A stretch of DNA of 33,817 nucleotides, taken from contig NZ_WVUH01000026.1 in assembly GCF_017614955.1 (NCBI RefSeq), forward strand, positions 1 through 33,817, in the 5' to 3' direction. Below are positions 1 to 7,221 of this stretch, in pieces. The position numbers were made by a program, and so were the translations under genes. Under the pieces are notes generated by a model. The model had not been told where the DNA came from and did not search any database. It saw only the letters and a program-made list of their open reading frames with translations. The number at the start of each line of letters is the position of its first letter. The first letter of the stretch is position 1. The stretch comes from Micromonospora echinofusca (lineage in GTDB: Bacteria > Actinomycetota > Actinomycetes > Mycobacteriales > Micromonosporaceae).

Positions 1-39
1 CTCCCGGTCCGACCGGGCGTCCCTTCCGACCCGCCACCT

Positions 40-77
40 CCGGTCCCCCGTCCCCAGGGCGGGGGACCGGTCGTTTT
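40..77 (+). terminator. Rho-independent-type terminator of a gene left of the window
   Basis: A perfect 11-bp inverted repeat (40-50 with 60-70, arms CCGGTCCCCCG / CGGGGGACCGG) encloses a 9-nt loop and is followed on the plus strand by TCGTTTT. The T-rich side lies to the right, so it would stop transcription entering from a rightward gene that ends before the window. Confidence 0.7.
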
Positions 78-382
78 CTGCCACCATTACCGCCGGCATT
101 CATGATCGACATTTTTGGCCGATCATCCGCGCGTCCGGTGAAAGTTCCACCGATCCCCGGTCGACTTTTCCGGGACACCCGCCGCGAAGATCGTGTTTTT
201 CCTTTCGGCGCCGACAACGGGCACAAGTATTGCGCGATCAGGCCATCATGGGGGAAATTCTTTGTCCACGTTCCCGCGACGCCGACCCAGGTGGCCGCCA
301 CAGCCGGTTCATGCAATGACGCCACCGGTGCGGAATCGGGCGGAATACGCATCGCACCGGCACACAGGAAAGGGGGCCGACA
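78..382. other. Gene-free leader region upstream of the membrane-protein gene
   Basis: About 300 bases with no convincing gene; the open frames here are short and rich in Arg/Pro/Ser, as expected of chance frames in GC-rich DNA. It is noticeably less GC-rich than its surroundings. It holds a perfect 7-bp inverted repeat ATGATCG (102-108) / CGATCAT (120-126) with an 11-nt spacer containing a T5 run, which could be an operator or a small hairpin. It should also contain the promoter of the gene starting at 383, but no clear -35/-10 pair stands out. Confidence 0.4.
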
Positions 383-1414
383 ATGCCGCAACCCCGGCCC
401 GAAGTGCGTACGGCTCGAAAAGGGCATCGACGGCTCGCCGGCAAGATTCTCATCAGTCTCGCCACCGCACTGGTGGTCCTGGCCTTCTCGACACTCGTAC
501 CCGCCGACCGCCGACCGGAGGTGCTGTGGATCACCGGCACCGCACTGTTCATCGGCGGCGCGATGTTCGTCGTGCTGCACCTGCTGGATGCGGAACGGCA
601 GTCGGACAGGCTGGTCAGAGCCATCGACGACCACCGCGACCAGGTGGTGGAGAAACTGACCGAGGGCTTCTCCCGCATCCGACTGGACAACGAACTGGTC
701 GACCTGCGCACGGTGTCCCAACTCGACCCGGCCGAGATCAACCAGATCGTCGAGCTGATCCACTACCGGACGCGGATCGCCAGGGAGGCCACCCCTCTGG
801 TCCGGGGATTCGCCCGGGCCGAGGTGGACCGGCTCACCGAGCAGCTCCGGCGGATCGGCGACCGCAGCGACGTCACCTACGAGGGTGAGGACCGGGAGTG
901 GCTGCTCCTGCTGACCAGGATCGCCCACCACAGCATCCGGGCGACCAGCCTCAGCTCCATCGACGCCGGGGTGCGGGGGTTCGACGGCGGACTGTGGCGC
1001 GGTGAACTCGGCCGGCGGTACCTGGGCCGGCAGGCACAGGCCATCCACCGGGGCGTGCAGATCCAGCGGCTGTTCATCATCGACCGGGGCGACCTGACCG
1101 AGCAGGACCTGCTCAACGACCTGCGCCTGCATCTGGAGATCGGGGTGGAGGTGCGAGTCCTCAACGCCAACGACGCCCCGCAACTACGGGAGACGCTGCG
1201 CGACTTCATCATCTTCGACGAGGAGCTGAGCTTCCAGTCCACCGGCGCACCGATGGTCGGCCAGCACTACGCCTCGATCATGGACACCACGCTGGTCACC
1301 AACCACGAACGGATCCGGTCCCGGGTGGAGGAGTTCAACAACCTCTGGCCGGCACCCGGGGTGCAGGTCGCCACCCTGGACGCCGACGGCCGGGTGCTGC
1401 TCTCCGAGGTGTGA
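383..1414 (+). CDS. Two-TM membrane protein with unknown cytoplasmic domain
   Basis: A 343-residue protein whose function I do not recognise. The ATG at 383 has a purine-rich ribosome site (AGGAAAGGGGG, 366-376) just upstream. After a basic N-terminus (residues 1-20) come two hydrophobic segments at about residues 22-40 and 47-66, joined by a short polar loop, then a charged soluble region to the C-terminus, including a likely helical stretch at about 70-115. The segment around residues 210-300 (GRRYLGRQAQAIHRGVQIQR, then an alternating hydrophobic strand and IIFDEE) loosely recalls PLD-superfamily-like accessory domains, but no HxK(x4)D motif is present, so phospholipase activity is not supported. 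The basic N-terminus suggests that the C-terminal part is cytosolic. It is monocistronic and converges with the methyltransferase gene, leaving only 12 bp between the stops. Confidence 0.85.
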   Translation: MPQPRPEVRTARKGHRRLAGKILISLATALVVLAFSTLVPADRRPEVLWITGTALFIGGAMFVVLHLLDAERQSDRLVRAIDDHRDQVVEKLTEGFSRIRLDNELVDLRTVSQLDPAEINQIVELIHYRTRIAREATPLVRGFARAEVDRLTEQLRRIGDRSDVTYEGEDREWLLLLTRIAHHSIRATSLSSIDAGVRGFDGGLWRGELGRRYLGRQAQAIHRGVQIQRLFIIDRGDLTEQDLLNDLRLHLEIGVEVRVLNANDAPQLRETLRDFIIFDEELSFQSTGAPMVGQHYASIMDTTLVTNHERIRSRVEEFNNLWPAPGVQVATLDADGRVLLSEV

Positions 1415-1426
1415 GGAAGGGCCCCG

Positions 1427-2218
1427 TCAGCCGCGGGACCGCCCGGTCGCCACGATCATGCCGCCGTACCCTTCGCGCAACGGGTCGCCGATGTCGATCG
1501 GGGTCACGGTGACGTCGGTGGCGACGGGCGCCAGCGTGTCCCGTACCTCGTCGGCGTCGATCGCGACCGCCGGGAACCACCGCTCGCCCACGTGGTACCC
1601 CTGGGACTTCGCCATGAACGCGGTCGCGAAGGGTGCCTGTGGACGCAGCGCGGCGACGAAGCGGTGCACCGCCCGGCGGAACTCGGTCAGGTCGGCCGAG
1701 AGCGAGCAGGCCACGAAGAACATGGTGCCCAGGTCCCAGTGTCGTGGGGGCAGGTCGAAGACGCTGGCCTGGTGCACCTCGGTCCGGCTGGCGAGTTCGG
1801 CCCGGGGATCCGCGACCGAGGCGTACGCCGGCTGGCCCCGGTAGACCTCCCAGAACCGCAGCCAGTTGTCGGTGAACCCGGCGACCTGGCCACGCAACCA
1901 GGCCACGTTGGCCGCGCTGTACTCCCACAGGTCCAGGTGGGCGCAGAAGGGGAGCATCGCCAGCGAGGGGTAGAGGTTGGCGCCGGCTCCGACGTCCACC
2001 GCGCGGGCCCCGGGTGCGACGCCGGCCGAGGCGAAGAAGTCCCGCACGATCACCATGATCTGCCGGTCGTCGTCCCGCACATCGAGATAATTGTGAGAAA
2101 AATACGCCTCGGAATCGAACTGGTCCCAGTCGAATTGATCGTTCGAACCGGGTGGTTGTCCGCTGTCGCCGTCATTGACATGCAGGGCGGCGAGACCAGG
2201 GGAACGTGGTCCGTCCAT
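1427..2218 (-). CDS. NNMT/PNMT/TEMT-family SAM-dependent methyltransferase
   Basis: A 263-residue class I methyltransferase. Near the N-terminus is the family pattern of aromatic residues followed by an Asn-Tyr pair (EAYFSHNYLDV), typical of nicotinamide/amine N-methyltransferase relatives, where it caps the SAM pocket. Motif I is AVDVGAGANLYPSL at about residues 75-88, with the acidic motif II at LWEYS. The SVFDLPP segment matches the later adenine-binding region, and the fold ends in GGMIVATGR. By family the substrate is a small amine or N-heterocycle; the exact substrate cannot be read. The start ATG at 2218 is preceded by AAGGG about 9 nt upstream. The first 45 or so codons contain many A/T-ending codons (for example the TAT TTT TCT run), unlike the remainder. 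It lies 228 bp downstream of, and in the same direction as, the D-amino-acid oxidase gene, but has its own AT-rich promoter region. Confidence 0.88.
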   Translation of the reverse strand: MDGPRSPGLAALHVNDGDSGQPPGSNDQFDWDQFDSEAYFSHNYLDVRDDDRQIMVIVRDFFASAGVAPGARAVDVGAGANLYPSLAMLPFCAHLDLWEYSAANVAWLRGQVAGFTDNWLRFWEVYRGQPAYASVADPRAELASRTEVHQASVFDLPPRHWDLGTMFFVACSLSADLTEFRRAVHRFVAALRPQAPFATAFMAKSQGYHVGERWFPAVAIDADEVRDTLAPVATDVTVTPIDIGDPLREGYGGMIVATGRSRG

Positions 2219-2298
2219 AGGGATTCACCCTTCACGTTTCGAGCCCCGGCGCCTGCGGCGACAGCATCAGAGGCGGCGCATCCACGACGCGCTATAAC

Positions 2299-2362
2299 CG
2301 GCTAGCGTGACCATACGATACTACTTGATCAGATATTCAACAATAAATTGATCAGCTGATTG
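2299..2362 (-). promoter_or_regulatory. AT-rich promoter with paired TTGATCAG elements
   Basis: A markedly AT-rich island between the oxidase and methyltransferase genes. The 8-mer TTGATCAG, with a TGATCA palindrome at its core, occurs twice in the same orientation at 2325-2332 and 2348-2355, 23 bp apart. This layout would suit a dimeric repressor bound on one helical face over two turns. On the minus strand TTGTTG, 17 bp, then TATCGT is a possible -35/-10 pair overlapping the elements. The target would be the methyltransferase gene at 2218. No regulator gene is adjacent. Confidence 0.5.
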
Positions 2363-2446
2363 GCCCGAGGAATCACGCCGTACGTTCCTTCTTGGACAAC
2401 CTTTCGGCCGTATCCGGTACAGGCTCCACCTGACTCCGCAGAAGTC

Positions 2447-3403
2447 TCACTGAAGGCCACTGAGGCTGAACACCTCGTCCGCGCACCCCCAGGAGAGGGT
2501 TATGCCTGCTCCGCCGTGCCCGTAGTTGTGCAGCACCGGGGTCCCCGCGCACCGCCCCCACTCCACTCTCACCCGGGCCCGGCTCGGCCGCAACCCGACC
2601 CGGACCTCCCGGACGGTGGCGCCCGCCAACCTCGGCTCGATCGCCGCGCAGCGGGCCAGGATCGCCCGGGTCGAGTCGGCGTCCGGCTCCAGGCTCTCCG
2701 CTCCGGGCAACGCGCAGCCGCCGAGCACCACCCGGTCCCCGTGCGGCAGGAAGTAGGTCAGGTCGCCGCGCTCCCCGGTGTCCTGGAAGAAGCTGTCGAT
2801 CCCCGGGTTGTCCACGACCACCAGCTGCCCCCGGGTGGGGTACATCTGTTCGTCCGGTACCAGCGTGCGGGACCCCAGTCCGGTGCAGTTGACCAGCACC
2901 CGGGCCGATCCGGCGACCTCGGCGAACGAGCCGATCCGGCCCTCCGCCAGCTGGCCGCCGGCAACGGTCAACCGTCGGGTCAGGTAGTCCAGGTAACGCG
3001 GCATGTCCACCAGGGGGACGGTGTACCGCCAGCCGCAGACGTACCCGTCGGGCAGCTCGTCGGGGCGGCACAGCTCGAAGTCGCCCACGCCGCGTACCCA
3101 CAGCGGCGGCTCGACCTGGTCGCGCGCCGCCTCCAACCCCCGGGCCAGATGCACCCCGGAGAGCGGATGCTCGGCGATCTTCTCCAGGGTCAGCCGGGTC
3201 TGCTCGCTCCAGTGCGGCACCCGGTCGTCCCTGACCAGGTAGGGCCCCCAGCTCGCACCGGCGCTCGCCGAGGTGGTGGCCAGGGGCGGCCGGTCGGCCA
3301 GGACACAGACTGAGAACCTCGCCTCGGCGAACCGGATCGCAGTGGTCAGGCCGGCGACACCCGCTCCGATCACGAGCACGTCGAACTCCGCAGCACTCAC
3401 CAT
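2447..3403 (-). CDS. D-amino-acid oxidase (FAD-dependent)
   Basis: A 318-residue FAD flavoenzyme of the DAAO family, which oxidatively deaminates D-amino acids to 2-oxo acids, ammonia and hydrogen peroxide. The FAD-binding βαβ motif VIGAGVAGLTTA lies at about residues 11-22. The central WRYTVPLVDMPRYLDYL segment, the VNCTGLGSRTL flavin-contact loop, GLRPSRARVRVE (family substrate-carboxylate Arg) and the C-terminal HNYGHGGAGITLSWG are all DAAO hallmarks in the right order. Length fits bacterial DAAOs (about 310-320), and there is no signal or peroxisomal tail, so it is cytosolic. The ATG at 3403 has no Shine-Dalgarno sequence but a -10-like element just upstream, suggesting a leaderless mRNA. 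Downstream is a methyltransferase of the small-amine type; a functional link is possible but unproven. Confidence 0.92.
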   Translation of the reverse strand: MVSAAEFDVLVIGAGVAGLTTAIRFAEARFSVCVLADRPPLATTSASAGASWGPYLVRDDRVPHWSEQTRLTLEKIAEHPLSGVHLARGLEAARDQVEPPLWVRGVGDFELCRPDELPDGYVCGWRYTVPLVDMPRYLDYLTRRLTVAGGQLAEGRIGSFAEVAGSARVLVNCTGLGSRTLVPDEQMYPTRGQLVVVDNPGIDSFFQDTGERGDLTYFLPHGDRVVLGGCALPGAESLEPDADSTRAILARCAAIEPRLAGATVREVRVGLRPSRARVRVEWGRCAGTPVLHNYGHGGAGITLSWGCADEVFSLSGLQ

Positions 3404-3420
3404 TCGCCAATATTATCGGA
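3404..3420 (-). promoter_or_regulatory. -10 element suggesting a leaderless transcript
   Basis: Read on the minus strand the bases are TCCGATAATATTGGCGA directly before the ATG at 3403. Either GATAAT (8 nt before ATG) or TAATAT (6 nt before ATG) places the transcription start at or within a base or two of the start codon. No ribosome-binding sequence is present. A good -35 is not visible. Confidence 0.45.
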
Positions 3421-3532
3421 GATCGACGTTTATCAGCAGACTTGTGTGTTGCGACCTCTCCCGTCAAATCCCCGAGAATTGCCGCGATCTCGACACCGCC
3501 CGAACCACCGAATACCGGACCCGATCATTGCC

Positions 3533-3551
3533 TCCGTGGAAATGCCACGGA
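3533..3551 (-). terminator. Hairpin downstream of the Smr gene
   Basis: A perfect 7-bp stem (TCCGTGG 3533-3539 / CCACGGA 3545-3551) with a 5-nt loop lies 22 bp beyond the stop codon of the leftward Smr gene. No T-run follows, so it is at best a non-canonical terminator. Confidence 0.35.
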
Positions 3552-3572
3552 AGCATCACGGGACCGGTCCGC

Positions 3573-3827
3573 TCACTTCCACCGGAAGTGCACGAAGAGC
3601 CGACCGAAGTTCTTGGAGTCCTTCTCCACCCGGTGGTAGAGCTGCTTGACCTCCTTCTGGTCGAGGAAGCGCAGCACCCGCTTCTTGAGCTGCCCGGACC
3701 CCTTTCCAGGGATGATCTCCACCAGGGTGGCCTTCTTGGCCACCGCCTCGTCCATGATTCCGCGTAGTGCCCGGTCGATGTCGTGGCCGCGATTGAAGAT
3801 GTCGTGAAGATCCAGTTTGAGCTTCAT
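3573..3827 (-). CDS. Small Smr-domain protein
   Basis: An 84-residue stand-alone Smr (small MutS-related) domain. The N-terminal LKLDLHD carries the LDLH motif. The central TLVEIIPGKGSGQLKKRVLRFL corresponds to the Smr loop usually written HGxGxG...L, with IPGKGSG here, followed by a helix. Smr domains bind nucleic acid and some nick branched DNA or cleave RNA. Here the His of the HGxG motif is replaced by Pro, so catalysis is uncertain. A 7-bp inverted repeat (3574-3580/3584-3590) overlaps the stop codon. The start ATG at 3827 is preceded by GGTGGG. It lies 53 bp downstream of the TPR gene in the same direction and may share its transcript. Confidence 0.82.
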   Translation of the reverse strand: MKLKLDLHDIFNRGHDIDRALRGIMDEAVAKKATLVEIIPGKGSGQLKKRVLRFLDQKEVKQLYHRVEKDSKNFGRLFVHFRWK

Positions 3828-3880
3828 CGCGCGCCCACCGGCAGCTCAGGTCCCATAACGGCCCATGGTAGGTCGGTTGC

Positions 3881-4249
3881 TCACCGCCGACCGCCGACCC
3901 GGCTCTCCACCCGCTGCAGCGCGACCCGGTAGTCGTCGTTGGCGGAGTGCATCGCGGCGGCGATGCGCAGGTGCCGCAGCGCGTCCGCCGGCCGGTTCAT
4001 CCGCTCCAGCGTCCGCCCCAGCACGTGGTGCGCGTAGTGGTCGCTCGGGTCCTGGTCGACCAGCGCCCGCAGCTGCTCCTCGGCCCGGCCGAGCTGGGCC
4101 GACTGGAAGTAGGCCCGGGCCAGCAGCTGCCGTACCGAGGCGTTGCCCGGCTCGGCCGCCACGATCGGCTCCAGCAGCCGGGCCGCCCCACTGGCGTCAC
4201 CGGCCTCGAAGAACATGGTCGCCCGCCGGTACTCGGCCAGCAGATCCAT
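3881..4249 (-). CDS. Tetratricopeptide-repeat protein
   Basis: A 122-residue all-helical protein built of TPR-like units. MDLLAEYRRATMFFEAGDAS begins the first, with repeats following at AEPGNASVRQLLARAYFQ and QDPSDHYAHHVLGRTLER, each with the small/large residue spacing of TPR helices A and B. It probably mediates protein-protein contacts; no catalytic motif or signal peptide is seen. The frame is open further upstream to a GTG at 4360, but the ATG at 4249 has an excellent GAGGAGGTGGGAGG ribosome site and begins the first helix, so I chose it. It lies 79 bp downstream of the sugar-kinase gene and ahead of the Smr gene, all leftward. Confidence 0.85.
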   Translation of the reverse strand: MDLLAEYRRATMFFEAGDASGAARLLEPIVAAEPGNASVRQLLARAYFQSAQLGRAEEQLRALVDQDPSDHYAHHVLGRTLERMNRPADALRHLRIAAAMHSANDDYRVALQRVESRVGGRR

Positions 4250-4328
4250 CCCTCCCACCTCCTCGTGTCGTCCCGCGTTACATCGACGCTGGCACAACAC
4301 CGGCGGGAGCGCGAGTGTTCCTGCCCGC

Positions 4329-5084
4329 TCAGGTCGCCAGCGCCCAGGCCCGTACGCCACCGACGATCCCGGCGGTGTTCGGTACCACCACCACGTCGTC
4401 GCCCATCCGGGCGAGTTGCTCCGGGCGGATCAGCCGGGAGTTGCCACCGCCCAGGTAGAGCCGGTCCCAGCGGAAGACCGGACGCAGCCCCTCCACCACC
4501 TGCCGGACCCGTCGGGACCAGAAGGCGTCCCCCAGCCGACGCCGCTCCGGCTCGCCGACGTAGGTGTCGTAGCTCATCCCCCAGCGGACCGGCGCCTGGG
4601 ACAGTTCCAGGTGCGGCGCGAGCACCCCACCGTCGAAGAGCGCGCAGCCCAGCCCGGTCCCGAGGGTCAGCACCAGTTCGCAGCCGGTGCCGGCGACCAC
4701 CCCGGCGCCGTGCACCTCGGCGTCGTTGAGGGCGAGCACCGGCAGCCCGAACGCCTCGGCGAGCGCACTGCGCGCGTCGAACCCGGACCATTCGGCGAGC
4801 AGTTCCGGGTCGACCCGGCTGCGCGGGCCGGACCGGGTGACGTAGTGCGGGGTGGCCACCACCACCCCGTGCCGGATCATGCCGGGCAGGCCGACCGTGA
4901 CCCGGTCCGCCGGGGGGAGCTGTCCACCCACCTCCAGCAGCGTCTTGACGAAGAGCGCCGGGGGCAGCGGGTACGGCGTCGGCACCCGGATCTGCCTGGC
5001 CCGCATCGTCCCCGCGTCGTCGAGTACGGACGCCTTGATCCCGCCGCCACCACAGTCGATGGCAAGTGTGGTCAGCACCGGCAC
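4329..5084 (-). CDS. ROK-family sugar kinase, polyphosphate-glucokinase-like
   Basis: A 251-residue ROK kinase. The N-terminal AIDCGGGGIKASVLDDAG is the phosphate-1/ATP loop (DxGGTxIK type); VTVGLPGMIRHGVVV and VLALNDAEVHGAG contain the catalytic-base Asp region; LVLTLGTGLGCALFDGG is the phosphate-2 loop; LYLGGGNSRLI is the adenosine segment. It lacks the CxCGxxGC zinc motif of classical ROK kinases and repressors, as polyphosphate/ATP glucokinases do, and the short length also fits that group. The likely reaction is glucose (or a related hexose) to hexose 6-phosphate using polyphosphate or ATP; donor and sugar are inference. I chose the GTG at 5084 because GGAGG lies 6 nt upstream; a second in-frame GTG follows two codons later. 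It is divergent from the ABC-F gene with 61 bp between starts. Confidence 0.82.
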   Translation of the reverse strand: MPVLTTLAIDCGGGGIKASVLDDAGTMRARQIRVPTPYPLPPALFVKTLLEVGGQLPPADRVTVGLPGMIRHGVVVATPHYVTRSGPRSRVDPELLAEWSGFDARSALAEAFGLPVLALNDAEVHGAGVVAGTGCELVLTLGTGLGCALFDGGVLAPHLELSQAPVRWGMSYDTYVGEPERRRLGDAFWSRRVRQVVEGLRPVFRWDRLYLGGGNSRLIRPEQLARMGDDVVVVPNTAGIVGGVRAWALAT

Positions 5085-5145
5085 AGTGTGCCTCCGCCCG
5101 CACCGCCGGCCGGTGCACCCCCCGACCGGATACCATCGGTGCCTC

Positions 5146-6783
5146 GTGAGCGCCACACTGATCGTCAGGGACCTCGCCGCCGGGCACGGTGAGCGGGTCC
5201 TCTTCGCTGCCCTCGACCTGGTGGTCGCCCCCGGTGACGTGATCGGTCTGGTCGGGGTGAACGGGGCCGGCAAGTCGACGCTGCTGCGGATCCTCGCCGG
5301 GCGCGAACCGGCCGAGCAGGGCACGGTCGGGATCAACCCGCCCACCGCCACCATCGGGTACCTCCCCCAGGAGCCGGAACGCCGGCCGGGTGAGACGGTG
5401 CGCGGCTTCCTCGCCCGCCGCACCGGCGTGGCGGACGCCCAGGCCGCACTGGACGCCGCGACCGAGGCGCTGACCGTCGGGGCGCCCGGCGCGGACGACG
5501 CGTACACCCCGGCGCTGGAGCGCTGGCTCGCCCTGGGCGGGGCGGACCTGGACGAACGGGCCGGGCAGGTGGCCGCCGACCTGGGGCTCGCCGTCGACCT
5601 CGACCAGGCGATGACCTCGCTCTCCGGCGGGCAGGCCGCCCGCGCGGGGCTAGCCTCACTGCTGCTCAGCCGGTACGACGTCTTCCTGCTCGACGAGCCG
5701 ACGAACGACCTGGACCTGGCCGGGCTGGACCGGCTGGAGGAGTTCGTCGGCGGCCTGCGGGCCGGCACCGTACTGGTCAGCCACGACCGGGAGTTCCTCA
5801 CCCGGACGGTGACCAGGGTGGTCGAGCTGGACCTGCACCAGCAGCAGGTCCGGCAGTACGGCGGCGGATACCTCGCCTACCTGGAGGAACGGGAGGTGGC
5901 CCGCCGGCACGCCCGCGCCGAGTACGAGGAGTACGCCGACACCCGGGCCGGCCTGGAGGCCCGGGCCCGGACCCAGCGGAACTGGATGGAGAAGGGCGTA
6001 CGCAACGCCCTGCGCAAGACCACCGACAACGACAAGATCGGCCGGAAGGCCCGGGCCGAGACCTCCGAGAAGCAGGCCGCCAAGGCCCGGCAGACCGAAC
6101 GGCTGATCGAGCGGCTGGAGGTGGTCGAGGAGCCCCGCAAGGAGTGGGAACTGCGGATGGAGATCGCCGCCGCGCCCCGGGCCGGTGCGGTGGTGGCCAC
6201 GCTGCGCGGCGCGACGGTGCACCGGGGCGGGTTCACCCTGGGCCCGGTGGACCTCCAGATCGACTGGGCGGACCGGGTGGCCATCACCGGGGCCAACGGA
6301 TCGGGCAAGTCCACCCTGCTCGCCGCGTTGCTCGGTCGGCTGCCGCTGGACGCCGGGTACGCCGCGCTCGGCCCCGGGGTGGTGGTCGGCGAGGTCGACC
6401 AGGCCCGGGGGCTCTTCCTCGGCGACCAGCCGCTGATCGACGCCTTCAGCGCCGCCGTTCCGGAACTGAACCCGGCGGACGTGCGGACCCTGCTGGCCAA
6501 GTTCGGCCTGCGCGCCGCGCACGTGCTCCGACCGGCGGCCACCCTCTCCCCCGGCGAACGGACCCGGGCGGCGCTGGCCCTGCTCCAGGGTCGGGGGGTC
6601 AACCTGCTGGTGCTCGACGAGCCGACGAACCACCTCGACCTGCCGGCGATCGAGCAGCTCGAATCGGCCCTGGAGAGCTTCGGCGGTACCGTGCTGCTGG
6701 TCACCCACGACCGGCGGATGCTCGCCTCGGTCCGGACCACCCGGTCGTTGCACGTCGACGGCGGGCGGGTCACCGAACGTTGA
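5146..6783 (+). CDS. ABC-F family ATPase (tandem nucleotide-binding domains)
   Basis: A 545-residue soluble protein with two ABC ATPase domains and no membrane segments, the ABC-F plan. Domain 1 has Walker A GVNGAGKST, signature LSGGQAARAGLAS and Walker B VFLLDEPTNDLDL. Domain 2 has Walker A GANGSGKST, signature LSPGERTRAALAL and Walker B LLVLDEPTNHLDL. Both have catalytic Glu and switch His (SHDREFL, THDRRML). The charged Arg/Lys-rich linker at about residues 245-335 would probe the ribosomal P-site tRNA region. Members are translation factors or ribosome-protection proteins against antibiotics; which applies here cannot be read, and no biosynthetic cluster adjoins. The frame is open far upstream, but GTG 5146 starts the first conserved strand (TLIVRDLAAG). 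A TACCAT -10-like box 9 nt before it suggests a very short leader. Confidence 0.93.
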   Translation: MSATLIVRDLAAGHGERVLFAALDLVVAPGDVIGLVGVNGAGKSTLLRILAGREPAEQGTVGINPPTATIGYLPQEPERRPGETVRGFLARRTGVADAQAALDAATEALTVGAPGADDAYTPALERWLALGGADLDERAGQVAADLGLAVDLDQAMTSLSGGQAARAGLASLLLSRYDVFLLDEPTNDLDLAGLDRLEEFVGGLRAGTVLVSHDREFLTRTVTRVVELDLHQQQVRQYGGGYLAYLEEREVARRHARAEYEEYADTRAGLEARARTQRNWMEKGVRNALRKTTDNDKIGRKARAETSEKQAAKARQTERLIERLEVVEEPRKEWELRMEIAAAPRAGAVVATLRGATVHRGGFTLGPVDLQIDWADRVAITGANGSGKSTLLAALLGRLPLDAGYAALGPGVVVGEVDQARGLFLGDQPLIDAFSAAVPELNPADVRTLLAKFGLRAAHVLRPAATLSPGERTRAALALLQGRGVNLLVLDEPTNHLDLPAIEQLESALESFGGTVLLVTHDRRMLASVRTTRSLHVDGGRVTER

Positions 6784-6821
6784 ACCCTGCCGATTCCTGA
6801 CCGGCGGGTCACAATGAAGCC

Positions 6822-7133
6822 ATGCTGAGGTGGGAGTACGCGCTGCTGGTGCGGCGCCGGCAGGCGAGTACCCAGGACGTCGGCTGGGAGGTGACCTTCA
6901 CCTGGTACGGCCCGGACGGTTCGATGCTCGACCTGACGCCGTACGGCGACACCGCGCTGTCGCACCTCAACCGGGCCGGTGACCAGGGCTGGGAGATGGT
7001 GTCGATGAGCGAGGACGCCAACCAGGCGGGCAGCAGCGAGCTGCACCGCTACCACCTGAAGCGGCCGAAGGTGACCGCTCCGCCCCGGCCCCGGATGCGC
7101 GGCTCCCGGGCCACCCGCCGGCTGCCCGGCTGA
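6822..7133 (+). CDS. Small hypothetical protein
   Basis: A 103-residue protein with no domain I can name. It opens with a β-rich section (MLRWEYALLVRRR, then WEVTFTWYGPDGSMLDL), has a helix and a GWEMVSM strand at about residues 57-66, and ends in a basic Pro/Arg-rich tail. The W-E-Y-x-x-L start and the Q-G-W-E-M-V strand resemble small DUF4177-like proteins, only weakly. There is no signal peptide. It follows the ABC-F gene by 38 bp on the same strand and could be co-transcribed. The stop codon TGA (7131-7133) lies inside the first unit of a 21-bp tandem repeat. Confidence 0.7.
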   Translation: MLRWEYALLVRRRQASTQDVGWEVTFTWYGPDGSMLDLTPYGDTALSHLNRAGDQGWEMVSMSEDANQAGSSELHRYHLKRPKVTAPPRPRMRGSRATRRLPG

Positions 7134-7167
7134 TCCCGTCGGCGGTCCGGCTGATCCCGTCGGCGGT
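7126..7167. repeat. Perfect 21-bp tandem duplication across a stop codon
   Basis: Bases 7126-7146 and 7147-7167 are identical 21-mers, beginning CCGGCTGATCCCG and ending GTCGGCGGT, in direct head-to-tail order. The first copy contains the stop codon of the preceding small gene; as 21 is a multiple of three, the second copy repeats the stop in the same frame. Confidence 0.9.
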
Positions 7168-7221
7168 GCGCGGCGCATAGTCCGGCCGGATCGGGGTATG
7201 GCCGGCCCGGAGGTGTCCGGG

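Noticed and set aside
102..888. Overlapping frames upstream of and inside the two-TM gene
   Set aside because: No ribosome sites or domains; they overlap the better-supported frame at 383.
383..1414. Assignment of the two-TM protein as phospholipase D
   Set aside because: No HxK(x4)D motif is found.
5146..6783. Calling the ABC-F gene an antibiotic-resistance determinant
   Set aside because: The family also includes housekeeping translation factors, and no antibiotic gene cluster is nearby.
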